Below are positions 17,386 to 26,043 of a stretch of 64,000 nt of DNA, one piece after another (within the stretch, counting starts at the first letter, position 1; each line of letters starts with the position of its first letter). Location: positions 464,219-528,218 of the forward strand of contig JBOGNO010000001.1 in NCBI GenBank assembly GCA_050747245.1. Direction: 5' to 3'. The translations under genes and the position numbers were made by a program. The notes beneath the pieces were generated by a model, which saw only the letters and a list, made by a program, of their open reading frames with translations, ran no database searches and was not told where the DNA came from. The stretch is from JBOGNO01 sp050747245. Lineage in GTDB: Bacteria; Acidobacteriota; Terriglobia; Acidiferrales; UBA7541.

Positions 17386-18729
17386 ATGGAATTGCCTTCG
17401 GAAGCCCCAAGGAAAGTGGCTTCACTCACCAAGACGCTCGGACTGCGCGATTTGTTTTTTCTCGTGATCGGATCCGTTGTCGGGTCGGGGATCTTCTTGG
17501 TACCTGGAGGAATCCTTCGCCAAGTGAACGGCTCGGTTGGGGCTGCAATGCTGGTCTGGCTCGCGGGCGGAGTGCTCTCGCTGCTGGGCGCGCTTACGTA
17601 CGGGGAGCTCGCGGCCATGAATCCCGCCACTGGTGGACTCTACGTTTATATTCGCGACGCATTCGGGCGGCTACCAGCATTTCTGTACGGCTGGACGCTC
17701 TTCTGGGTCATCGCCAGCGGATCGATAGCCACGCTGGCAGTGGCGTTCAGCACCTACCTCGGCCAGGTGGTTCCTCTCAGCGCACTGGGCGCCAAGGCCG
17801 CCGCCGTGGTTATGATTGCAGTCTTGACCGTTGTCAACGTGCTCGGCACACGGAAGAGCGCGGATTTGCAAAACTGGACGACGATTGTGAAAGTCGTCGC
17901 CATCCTCGCGATGAGCGGAGTGCTCCTAGCGCTGGGCCGTAACTATTCCGCAACACGGGTGGCGCTATGGCCGGAGCACATTGATCGCAGTCTTGCGGCA
18001 GGTTTCGGCCTGGCGATGATTGCCGTTTTGTGGGCCTACGAAGGCTGGCAATTCGCGAGCTATTCAGCGGGAGAGGCGCGCTCTCCGCAACGCGATTTTC
18101 CGCGGGCTTTCTTCAGCGGCACCGTTTTCCTGATCGCCATCTACATGCTCGCGAATTTTGCTTATCTGGCAGCGCTGGGGCCCTCCGGCGCGGCGCGCTC
18201 AGATACGATCGCGGCCACTTCCCTTTCCGCGGTGTGGAGTCCGCGTCTCGGCAAGTTGGTTGCGCTTGCAATCCTGATTTCGGTGTTCAGTGCAGCAAAC
18301 AGCATCCAGCTCACGGCACCGCGCGTATTTTTTGCCATGGCTTCCGATCGACTTTTCTTCCGACGGCTCGCCGAGGTTCATCCGCGATTTCATACGCCGG
18401 CGGTCGCGATTCTCGCCGGAGGCGCGTGGGCAGCCGTGCTGGCTTGCAGCGGAACGTTTCAACAGCTCTACACCTATGTGATTTTTGCAGGCTGGATTTT
18501 TTATGGGTTGGCCGCGGCGAGCATTTTTGTTTTTCGCCAACGCAATCCGAACGCACAGCGGCCGTACAGCGCTCCTGGCTATCCGTGGACGCCGGCGATT
18601 TTTGTCCTTGCTGCGCTCGCGCTGGTGGTCAATACAATGGTTTCCGGCCCTAAGGGCGTGGCCGAAGGACTGGGCATCGCGCTCCTCGGGCTACCGGCCT
18701 ATCTGTTCTGGCGGAGACGTCTCGCTTGA
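17386..18729 (+). CDS. APC-superfamily amino acid permease
   Basis: 447-residue transporter with about 12 transmembrane segments, of the amino acid-polyamine-organocation superfamily. The N-terminus carries the signature substrate-binding loop (FFLVIGSVVGSGIFLVPGGI); LWAYEGWQFASYSAGEAR is also typical of LAT/YgjI-like members. The substrate cannot be inferred. It starts at ATG 17386, 74 bases after the M50 gene. Confidence 0.9.
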   Translation: MELPSEAPRKVASLTKTLGLRDLFFLVIGSVVGSGIFLVPGGILRQVNGSVGAAMLVWLAGGVLSLLGALTYGELAAMNPATGGLYVYIRDAFGRLPAFLYGWTLFWVIASGSIATLAVAFSTYLGQVVPLSALGAKAAAVVMIAVLTVVNVLGTRKSADLQNWTTIVKVVAILAMSGVLLALGRNYSATRVALWPEHIDRSLAAGFGLAMIAVLWAYEGWQFASYSAGEARSPQRDFPRAFFSGTVFLIAIYMLANFAYLAALGPSGAARSDTIAATSLSAVWSPRLGKLVALAILISVFSAANSIQLTAPRVFFAMASDRLFFRRLAEVHPRFHTPAVAILAGGAWAAVLACSGTFQQLYTYVIFAGWIFYGLAAASIFVFRQRNPNAQRPYSAPGYPWTPAIFVLAALALVVNTMVSGPKGVAEGLGIALLGLPAYLFWRRRLA

Positions 18730-18764
18730 GATGATGGAGTCGCGCGCTCAAACGCGAAGCATTT

Positions 18765-21194
18765 TTACATTAGGCTGACGGGGTCCATATCCACTAGTAT
18801 CGCAGTTTCGGGAATTTCTTTTTGCGCGCAGAAATCGAGACATCCTGAAAGAGCGCGTACCAGCAGGGATCTCTTTGTCGTCTTCAGCAGAAACTGGAAA
18901 CGAAATTCCTGACGCAGACGGGCAAGCGGCGCCGCGGCGGGGCCGAGCACTTTGATGCCCTTCAGTTCCCACCCCGCGAAATAGCCCGCCAGCGCGCGCG
19001 ACCAGCGAATGGCGTTCTGCAGCTTCCGGTCCCGCACCAGCACAAGAGCCAGCGCCGTGATCGGCGGATAGTGCAGCATCCGGCGGAAATTCAGCTCGCG
19101 CTCGAAAAAAGAAGCGTAGTCCTGCCGCGCGGCATCCTGGATGGAGTAATGCTCCGGACAATAGGTTTCGACGAGCACTTCGCCGAGCAGCCGGCCGCGT
19201 CCGGCGCGTCCGGCCACTTGCGTGAGCAACTGAAACGTTCGCTCTGCGGCACGGAAGTCCGGGCGCCCAAGCGCGATGTCCGCACCAACCACGCCAACCA
19301 GAGTGACGCGCTCAAAGTCGTGCCCCTTGGCCACCATCTGCGTGCCAACGAGCAAGTCGAGTTCCCCCGTAGCGAACGCGCCGAGCACTTGCTGGTATTC
19401 GCGCTTGGTCCGCACCGAATCGCGATCGAGGCGGCCAATGCGCGCGCGTGGAAACTCTTCACGCAAATACTCTTCGATGCGCTCGGCCCCTTCGCCCACA
19501 AAATAGAGATACTCGCCGCGGCACTTAGGACAAATCTTCGGCGCACGTTCGGAATATCCGCAGTAATGGCACTCGAGCCGCGCGCGTTTTTTGTGATACA
19601 CGAGCGCAATGCTGCAATTCTGGCATCCGACGTGAGCTCCGCAGCTCCGGCAAAGCAGAAACCAGGAATATCCGCGTCGGTTGATGAGCACCATCGCCTG
19701 TGTGCCCTGTTCGAGGCACCGAGCAATGGCGGCACGGAGCGACTCGGAAAGTGGGCGAGCGCGGCCCGAGTGACGGAAATCTTCGCGCAAATCAACGACG
19801 CGGACGCTCGCCAGCGGTCGATTCTCGACGCGCGTGGAAAGTTCGAGCAAGCGGTATTTTCCCATTCGGACGTGGTGAAAGCTTTCGAGCGAGGGAGTGG
19901 CGGAGCCCAGCAGAGCCACGGCAGATTCCAGCTTTGCACGTACCAGCGCCGTATCGCGGCCGTGGTAGCGCGGCGTTTCTTCCTGTTTGTAACTCGATTC
20001 CTGCTCCTCATCCACAATGATCAGCCCGAGATTCTCGACCGGTGCGAAAACGGCGGAGCGCGTGCCGACGACTATGCGCGCTTCTCCTCGTCGCGCGCGC
20101 CACCATTCGCGCGCACGCTCCGTGTCCGCCAAGCCGCTATGCAGCACGGCGACCAAGTTTCCGAACCGCGCGCGCACTTGCCGGCTCAACCATAGCGTCA
20201 GCGCGATTTCAGGCACCAGGACGATTGCCGCACGCCCCTGCGCAAGCGTCGCCCCGATTGCCGCGAGATATACTTCTGTTTTGCCGCTGCCGGTCACGCC
20301 GTGGAGTAACCCGGCGATGTACTCACGGGAAGCGAGCCAGCGGGCGATTTCCTCCGAAGCCCTGTGCTGCTCCGCGTTCAGTACGTTTGCGGGAGGCGAG
20401 TAATCGGTATACCAGGAATCCTCCTCCTGCGCCGGCGGTTCTTCCCAGGATTGCAATTTGCCCTGCTTTTCGAGCCGTGTAAGAACGCTGCGGGAGACCT
20501 TGGCATGTTCGAGCAATATCGCGAGCGGCAGCGGCCCGCGCACTGCGGTCAACACTTCCTGAATCCTCTTCGCCGAATCTGTCGCAGGCTGGGCGGTGGG
20601 GTTCCAAGCAAATATTTTATGCATGCGCGCGCGGCGGTGCGTGGCGATTTCGCTCTCCGCCAAGCATCCGCGGCGCAAGAGACGCTCGCAGGCTGCTTCG
20701 CCGCCCGGAAGTTTCTTCGCGCGAGAGGAAAGCAACGGCCGCGATGAACTCTCGAGGAATTCCATCAGGGCTTTTTCCGCCTCATCGTGTTCACCCGAAG
20801 CACCTATCGCGCGCAATTCTTCGAGTGCCGCGCGGCCGCGATCGGTGAGCGTTATCTCCCGTTGGTGCCTCAATTCGACGGACGGTGGAAGCATGGCGCG
20901 AAGAGTTTCGCCGATAGGCGCAACATAGTAGTGGCTCACCCAGCGTCCCAGTTCCACGAGTTTCGGGGGAAGGGCAGGAATGGCGTCGAGCCGCTCGACG
21001 ATTTCGCGCATCTTCTTCTCTTCCGGAGGGCGGTCGGAGAGCGCGAGCCCGACTCCCACCATGGCGCGATTGCGAAAGGGCACAACCAGACGGCTGCCTG
21101 CGAGTTCCGCGCCCTCCAGCGAGGGCGGAACTGCATACGTGAACGTGGTACGTAGCGGTACGGGCAGAGCGACTTCGCAATAGCGCGGCGGCAT
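18765..21194 (-). CDS. priA: Primosomal protein N' (replication restart helicase PriA)
   Basis: About 809 residues. PriA reloads the replisome at stalled forks. N-terminal DNA-binding domain (YCEVALPVPLRTTFTYAVP), then the DEAH-type helicase: Walker A HGVTGSGKTEVYL, DEEQ box (IVDEEQESSYKQEE), LVGTQMVAKGHDF and QVAGRAGRG. The zinc-binding region shows paired Cys (CRSCGAHVGCQNC, CHYCG, CPKCRG). The start at ATG 21194 gives the family N-terminus; the further upstream in-frame start lacks support. It converges with the permease gene. Confidence 0.95.
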   Translation of the reverse strand: MPPRYCEVALPVPLRTTFTYAVPPSLEGAELAGSRLVVPFRNRAMVGVGLALSDRPPEEKKMREIVERLDAIPALPPKLVELGRWVSHYYVAPIGETLRAMLPPSVELRHQREITLTDRGRAALEELRAIGASGEHDEAEKALMEFLESSSRPLLSSRAKKLPGGEAACERLLRRGCLAESEIATHRRARMHKIFAWNPTAQPATDSAKRIQEVLTAVRGPLPLAILLEHAKVSRSVLTRLEKQGKLQSWEEPPAQEEDSWYTDYSPPANVLNAEQHRASEEIARWLASREYIAGLLHGVTGSGKTEVYLAAIGATLAQGRAAIVLVPEIALTLWLSRQVRARFGNLVAVLHSGLADTERAREWWRARRGEARIVVGTRSAVFAPVENLGLIIVDEEQESSYKQEETPRYHGRDTALVRAKLESAVALLGSATPSLESFHHVRMGKYRLLELSTRVENRPLASVRVVDLREDFRHSGRARPLSESLRAAIARCLEQGTQAMVLINRRGYSWFLLCRSCGAHVGCQNCSIALVYHKKRARLECHYCGYSERAPKICPKCRGEYLYFVGEGAERIEEYLREEFPRARIGRLDRDSVRTKREYQQVLGAFATGELDLLVGTQMVAKGHDFERVTLVGVVGADIALGRPDFRAAERTFQLLTQVAGRAGRGRLLGEVLVETYCPEHYSIQDAARQDYASFFERELNFRRMLHYPPITALALVLVRDRKLQNAIRWSRALAGYFAGWELKGIKVLGPAAAPLARLRQEFRFQFLLKTTKRSLLVRALSGCLDFCAQKEIPETAILVDMDPVSLM

Positions 21195-21248
21195 GAACGA
21201 TCTAGTGTAGCAGCAGCGATGTTGGAGCAAAGCTCGAATGAATCCCTA

Positions 21249-22136
21249 TCAGCGGCTGACGAAAACGATGCCGAGAAAAATGAGAAGGATCCCCAGCCAT
21301 TGATTGCGCTCGAGCCGCTCGCGCAGAAATATCCAGGCGAGAAAAACAGTCACCGCCCCAAAGAGCGAGGCCAGCACAGTGACGACGGCGACGTCTCCGC
21401 TGGTCAAACCCAGGTTATTGAAGACGAATGCGGCCGTATCCATGATACCGACGGCGGCGATCATCCAGAAAACGCTCGCACCCGGCAGCCGAAGAGACTG
21501 GCGCGCGGGAACAGCAGCAAAACCCAGAGTGAGAAATGTCATCCCTCGCACGACCCAGACGGATACGAATCCGCCGAGCGCGGGAATCACGTGAAATCCG
21601 AGCAGCCAGAACATTACGCCGAAACCGAGACAAGCCGCAATCGCCCATCCAACGCCACGAGAGAGATGCACGTGATGTCCGCCCGGCACGGCACCGGCGG
21701 TGGCTGCGCCATTCTGGAATGAAGTGGAGGCGAAGATGACCCCGGCCAGAATCACAAAAACTCCTGCGAGCCGCAGGGCAGTCATTTTTTCACCGCTCCA
21801 GACTGAGAGCAGCAACGTGAGCGCTGGATAGCTGGAAGAAATCGGCGCGACAATTGCAAGAACTCCTGTCTCGAGCGAGCGATAGAACGCGAGCGAGCAA
21901 CCAGCGTTCAGAATTCCTCCGGCGATAGCCCAAGCCCACGGCTGCCAGCCGGCCGAGCCGATGCGAAATTGTGACCAGCCGCCCGTCGTGCAGAAATACA
22001 CGCTCAGGGCCATCAGGCCGGTGAGTTGCATGAAGAAACTTGTGCGGTAGGATCCCGCGCGGCGCGATGCAAACCGCGCGGTGAAATCCGCCACTCCCCA
22101 GGTCAGACCCGCAGCTAATCCGAGCGTGAGTCCCAA
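21249..22136 (-). CDS. EamA/DMT-family transporter
   Basis: 295-residue membrane protein with about ten hydrophobic segments in two EamA repeats, of the drug/metabolite transporter superfamily (GLTWGVADFTARFA at the N-terminus; AIVAPISSSYPALTLLLSVWSGEK in the first repeat; VVTVLASLFGAVTVFLAWIFL in the second). Substrate unknown. It lies 49 bases downstream of the uracil-DNA glycosylase gene on the same strand and may be the tail of the leftward block. Confidence 0.9.
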   Translation of the reverse strand: MGLTLGLAAGLTWGVADFTARFASRRAGSYRTSFFMQLTGLMALSVYFCTTGGWSQFRIGSAGWQPWAWAIAGGILNAGCSLAFYRSLETGVLAIVAPISSSYPALTLLLSVWSGEKMTALRLAGVFVILAGVIFASTSFQNGAATAGAVPGGHHVHLSRGVGWAIAACLGFGVMFWLLGFHVIPALGGFVSVWVVRGMTFLTLGFAAVPARQSLRLPGASVFWMIAAVGIMDTAAFVFNNLGLTSGDVAVVTVLASLFGAVTVFLAWIFLRERLERNQWLGILLIFLGIVFVSR

Positions 22137-22185
22137 AGATTCTTCCTTGCGATATTTTTGCGCGAATGCAAGCGGGCGAGAGGAA

Positions 22186-23013
22186 TCACAGCGAAGCGCG
22201 AGCGGCCTTCGGCAACGGCAGATCCAGGTAGGCCATCACTTTTTTCAGATCGTCCCAAACTTTCCCCTTCTCTCCCGGACTTCGAAGCAGGTAGGCGGGA
22301 TGATAGGTCACCATCAGGCGCGCGTCTCCGAATTCAAACCACTGCCCGCGGCAGCGCGAGATGGAATCCTTCGAACGCAAAAGCGCCTGCGTGGCCACGC
22401 TCCCCAGCGTCACAATTACGCGCGGCTGAATCACCGCAAGCTGGCGCAGCAAAAAAGGAGAGCACGTAGACATCTCATCCGGCGCAGGTGTGCGATTTTC
22501 GGGCGGGCGGCACTTTACGACGTTGCAGATGTAAACATCTGCGCGGCGGAGTCCCATGGCCTCGATCATCTGCGTCAAGAGTTTGCCCGCGCGGCCGACG
22601 AAGGGCAAACCTTGCACGTCTTCATCGTGCCCGGGACCTTCGCCGACGAAAACAAGTTGCGCCTTGGGATTCCCGTCGCCATATACGATGTTCGTTCTCC
22701 CCTGGTGCAGGCGGCAACGCGTGCAATCGCCCATGTCCGCGCGAATGCGCTCGAGCGAATCATTCTCAACGCGTTGGACGGCGTCGAACAAAGATGGCGA
22801 CTGAATTATGGGGCGCGGCGAACGCACCGCTGGCGGGGCGGCTTGAATGTCTGCGTGCGGGACTGCAGGAGCCGTTTCTGTCTGAGAGGTGTCTACCACG
22901 GAAAGCGAGGTCGCGCGCGGCTGAAATTGGCGATCGAGGTAGAAGCTGTGGATGCCGAGATCAGTGTGATAGCGGAGGCGGGCTTCGACGCGGGCGCGAG
23001 TCTCTTCGTTCAT
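22186..23013 (-). CDS. Uracil-DNA glycosylase, iron-sulfur (family 4/5 type)
   Basis: 275-residue base-excision repair enzyme removing uracil from DNA. Motif 1 is GEGPGHDEDVQGLPFVGRAG and motif 2 is YHPAYLLRSP. Four Cys fit the [4Fe-4S] cluster of thermostable family-4 enzymes (CTRCRL, CNVVKC and the later CSPF). A poorly conserved N-terminal region of about 90 residues precedes the catalytic domain, longer than in typical 190-220-residue family-4 enzymes. It begins 22 bases after the coaBC stop and so is probably cotranscribed. Confidence 0.9.
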   Translation of the reverse strand: MNEETRARVEARLRYHTDLGIHSFYLDRQFQPRATSLSVVDTSQTETAPAVPHADIQAAPPAVRSPRPIIQSPSLFDAVQRVENDSLERIRADMGDCTRCRLHQGRTNIVYGDGNPKAQLVFVGEGPGHDEDVQGLPFVGRAGKLLTQMIEAMGLRRADVYICNVVKCRPPENRTPAPDEMSTCSPFLLRQLAVIQPRVIVTLGSVATQALLRSKDSISRCRGQWFEFGDARLMVTYHPAYLLRSPGEKGKVWDDLKKVMAYLDLPLPKAARASL

Positions 23014-23035
23014 TCAGAATCTATGAAGGAACTCA

Positions 23036-24244
23036 TCATCGCGCAAGCGCGCGAAGCTCCCGCGCGTAATCGAGAATTCGGTTTGCGACCTCGAATTTGG
23101 TCATTTTTGGCAGCGGAATCTCACGGCCGTCGCGCAGAAAGAGCGTGACCACATTTGTTTCGCTGTCGAATCCCGCTCCTTCCGCAGTCACATCATTGGC
23201 GACAATTATATCGGCGCCCTTGGCGGCAAGTTTCTTGCGCGCATTTTCTTCGATGTGGTCCGTTTCCGCAGCGAAGCCCACCAGGATTCGGGAAGATTTC
23301 ACCTGGCTAAGTCCGGCGATGATGTCCGGCACGGGCTCGAGCTCAAGCGCAAGGCGCGATGCGCCCCGCTTGATTTTTCTTGACTCTGCTGCTACTGGGC
23401 GGAAATCCGCGACTGCCGCCGCCATCAAAACCACGGATGCCGCAGGCGCGTGTTCAACCACGGCACGGTGCATTTCCTCGCTCGTCTGCACGGGGATCCA
23501 GTCCACGCCGTCCGGTGCGGGAATGGATGTGGGACCACTCACGAGAATCACATGCGCTCCCCGGCGGCTGGCCGCATCGGCGAGCGCGTAGCCCATCCGG
23601 CCAGAGGAGCGGTTCGTCAGGTAGCGGACAGGGTCCAGCGCCTCGCGCGTCGGTCCCGCCGTGACCAGTACAGTTTCCCCCGCAAAATCGTGTTTGAGGC
23701 CGAGTACTTCCGCGACCGCCGCAACAATTGATTCGAGGCTCGCCAAGCGCCCCGAACCTGTCATGCCGCAGGCAAGATAGCCTTCGTCGGGGTTCACAAT
23801 CCGCACGCCGCGCGCCCGGAGCAGCGCTACATTTTCCTGTGTCGCGGCATGCTCCCACATGTCGACGTTCATTGCTGGCGCCACAATCACCGGGGCTTTA
23901 GTCGCGAGATACAGCGTGGTGAGAAAATCATCGGCGATTCCGTGAGCCATTTTTGCCAGCACGTCTGCGGTGGCTGGCGCGACGAGCAGCAGGTCGATGC
24001 GCTGGGCCACGGCGATGTGTTCGATGGCGCTTTCGACGTTTGCTGGAGCGCTCAAATCTCCGCCGAACATTTCGGTGATCACCTTTTGGCCGGTGAGAGC
24101 CGCGAATGTGAGGGGCGTAATAAACTCGCGCGCGTGCCGCGTCATCACCACCTGCACATCGATTTTTTCCTGCTGCAGACGGCGCACGAGCTCCGCAGCT
24201 TTGTAGGCCGCCACTCCGCCGGTCACACCGAGCGCAATTCGCAT
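23036..24244 (-). CDS. coaBC: Bifunctional phosphopantothenoylcysteine decarboxylase/ligase
   Basis: 402-residue CoA biosynthesis enzyme. CoaC (N-terminal, FMN-dependent) shows GVTGGVAAYKAAELVR, the catalytic His in IEHIAVA, the PAMNVDMW substrate clamp and GYLACGMTGSGRLA with the active Cys. CoaB (C-terminal, CTP-dependent) shows VTAGPTREALDPVRYLTNRSSGRMG and a KIKRG segment with the catalytic Lys. It follows rpoZ by 13 bases in the gmk-rpoZ-coaBC order common in bacteria. Confidence 0.95.
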   Translation of the reverse strand: MRIALGVTGGVAAYKAAELVRRLQQEKIDVQVVMTRHAREFITPLTFAALTGQKVITEMFGGDLSAPANVESAIEHIAVAQRIDLLLVAPATADVLAKMAHGIADDFLTTLYLATKAPVIVAPAMNVDMWEHAATQENVALLRARGVRIVNPDEGYLACGMTGSGRLASLESIVAAVAEVLGLKHDFAGETVLVTAGPTREALDPVRYLTNRSSGRMGYALADAASRRGAHVILVSGPTSIPAPDGVDWIPVQTSEEMHRAVVEHAPAASVVLMAAAVADFRPVAAESRKIKRGASRLALELEPVPDIIAGLSQVKSSRILVGFAAETDHIEENARKKLAAKGADIIVANDVTAEGAGFDSETNVVTLFLRDGREIPLPKMTKFEVANRILDYARELRALAR

Positions 24245-24257
24245 CGCTCTTCGCGGC

Positions 24258-24485
24258 TTACTTCCGCCGCTTTTCGTCCTTTACTTCGTTCTCGTTTTCT
24301 TCGGTGTAGAGTAAATCATAATCGAGGAGTCCTAGCTGCAATTCCTCTTCCGCCAGCCGGGTTGGCTTGCGCGACTTCACTGAATCAAGAAGCGGGCGGG
24401 CGCCCAGCATCAATTGCCGGGCCCTCTTGGAAACCAACGAAACATAAGCAAACGGCCCCTGCGGCGGTTCTTTCATGACTGCCAT
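24258..24485 (-). CDS. rpoZ: DNA-directed RNA polymerase omega subunit
   Basis: 75-residue omega subunit that helps assemble RNA polymerase. It shows the expected FAYVSLVSKRARQLMLGARP segment and a conserved ELQLGLLDYDL-type C-terminal region, ending in an acidic/Lys-rich tail. Its position directly after gmk supports the call. GTG 24494 would overlap the gmk stop, but GGAGG is then too close; ATG 24485 has a better spacing. Confidence 0.85.
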   Translation of the reverse strand: MAVMKEPPQGPFAYVSLVSKRARQLMLGARPLLDSVKSRKPTRLAEEELQLGLLDYDLLYTEENENEVKDEKRRK

Positions 24486-24490
24486 GAGGT

Positions 24491-25117
24491 TCACGCTCCT
24501 CCGAAAGTATTGAGAATTTCCTGCACGCGCGCAAAGTTCCGGGCGACGCTAGAGCGCTGCCCCTGCACGATCGCCTGAACCTCTTGCCCCGCGCGATCGA
24601 GTTGGTCGTTCACGACGATGTAGTCGTAATCGCGGTAGCACTCAATTTCCCTGCGCGCTTGCTCTAGCCGCCGCGCGATGGCTTCGTCGGAATCCTGCCC
24701 CCGGGATCGCAAACGCCGCTCCAGTTCCTGCCGTGAAGGGGGCAATATCAGGATGGCTTCCGCTCGCGGCAGCTTCTTCTTCACCTGCGACGCTCCCTGG
24801 ACGTCAATCTCCAGTACCAGATCCTTCTTCGCGGCGCGAGCTTCCTCAACCCCCTTGCGCGGTGTCCCGTACCAGTGCTTGCCGAAAACCTGCGCATATT
24901 CCAGAAACTCGTCGCGGGTCACCATCTGGCGGAACTGATCCTCGGAGATAAAAGTGTACCACTTGCCGTCGCTTTCTGTCTTGCGTGGCGGGCGCGTGGT
25001 GCATGAAACAGAAAGCATGGTCCCGGGCAGTTCGAGAATTTTTTCCACCAGCGTGGACTTTCCCGAGCCAGAAGGACCGGAAACGATCAGCACGAGAGGT
25101 TCGTTGGTTTCCGCCAT
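24491..25117 (-). CDS. gmk: Guanylate kinase
   Basis: 208 residues; converts GMP and ATP to GDP and ADP. The P-loop GPSGSGKSTLV is at the N-terminus, followed by VSCTTRPPRKTESDGKWYTF (GMP-binding) and DVQGASQVKK. It lies two bases after the yicC stop and leads into rpoZ, a conserved arrangement. Confidence 0.97.
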   Translation of the reverse strand: MAETNEPLVLIVSGPSGSGKSTLVEKILELPGTMLSVSCTTRPPRKTESDGKWYTFISEDQFRQMVTRDEFLEYAQVFGKHWYGTPRKGVEEARAAKKDLVLEIDVQGASQVKKKLPRAEAILILPPSRQELERRLRSRGQDSDEAIARRLEQARREIECYRDYDYIVVNDQLDRAGQEVQAIVQGQRSSVARNFARVQEILNTFGGA

Positions 25118-25119
25118 CG

Positions 25120-26043
25120 CTATTCGATGTTCTGCACCTGCTCGCGCAATTTTTCGATTTCGGCTTTCACTTCCAGACCCAAACGGGTGATTTCGATTCC
25201 CTCGAGTCCATTCCCCGTGGTTTTAGAAAGCAGCGTGTTCGTCTCGCGCTGCATTTCCTGCAAAAGAAAGTCGAGTTTCTTCCCCGTCTCGCTGGAGCCG
25301 GAAAGCAATCGCTCGAATTGTTCGATGTGGCTGCGCAGGCGGGCGAGCTCCTCGGTGGCGTCGCTGCGCTCGGCTGCGATGGCCGCTTCCTGCGCCAAGC
25401 GGGACGGATCGCTCACCACATCTCTAAGCAGCTCCTTCAGCCGCGCATCGAGCCGCTCGGCGTACAAAGGCAGCGACTTTGCGACCAGCCTTTCGATCTG
25501 CGCGCCATGTGCGGTGATGGTGCGGAGTCGCGCCGAAAGCTCGCTGACCAGATGCCGGCCCTCAGTACGGCGCATCTCATCGAGGCGGTCGAGCACTTCC
25601 GTGAGGCATTCCGAAATGCGCATTTCGAATCGCGCGCGATTTTCATCCAGCGCGAGAGCCGGAGCGGAAATCACTCCCGGCAGCCTCAGAATCGCCGCCA
25701 GATCGGGTTCTGTCCGAATGTCGAACTGCTGTCGCAGCGCTTCCGCGGCCTCCACATATGCGGCGGCGACCTCGCGGTTGACTGAGACACCGGCGGATCC
25801 GGCAGGTTCAAAATTAAGTTTGATCTCCAAGTGCCCGCGGCGGACCCGGTCGCGAATCTTCTGGCGGATGAGCGGCTCGAAAACTTCAAATCCCTCGGGC
25901 AATCGCAGATGAAGGTCAAGGAAGCGGTGATTCACGCTGCGTAAGCTCAGTCGCAGCGTCCAGCCGCTTTCTTCAACGCGCGCCTGCGCGTACCCCGTCA
26001 TCGAGCGGATGGCGTCCTTCTGCGGAGCCGATTGCGCCATCAC
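25120..26043 (-). CDS. yicC: YicC/YloC-family protein (endoribonuclease family)
   Basis: 307 residues with the family hallmarks: N-terminal IRSMTGYAQARVE, RSVNHRFLDLHLRLPE, and a C-terminal coiled region with LDFLLQEMQRETNTLLSKT. E. coli YicC is reported to act in RNA decay (including RyhB) as an endoribonuclease; whether this holds here is inference. It overlaps the preceding ABC exporter by four bases and is coupled to gmk. Confidence 0.93.
   Translation of the reverse strand: MMAQSAPQKDAIRSMTGYAQARVEESGWTLRLSLRSVNHRFLDLHLRLPEGFEVFEPLIRQKIRDRVRRGHLEIKLNFEPAGSAGVSVNREVAAAYVEAAEALRQQFDIRTEPDLAAILRLPGVISAPALALDENRARFEMRISECLTEVLDRLDEMRRTEGRHLVSELSARLRTITAHGAQIERLVAKSLPLYAERLDARLKELLRDVVSDPSRLAQEAAIAAERSDATEELARLRSHIEQFERLLSGSSETGKKLDFLLQEMQRETNTLLSKTTGNGLEGIEITRLGLEVKAEIEKLREQVQNIE

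Noticed and set aside
22081..23148. 355-codon plus-strand frame opposite the uracil-DNA glycosylase
   Set aside because: Antisense shadow; the minus-strand gene has clear catalytic motifs.
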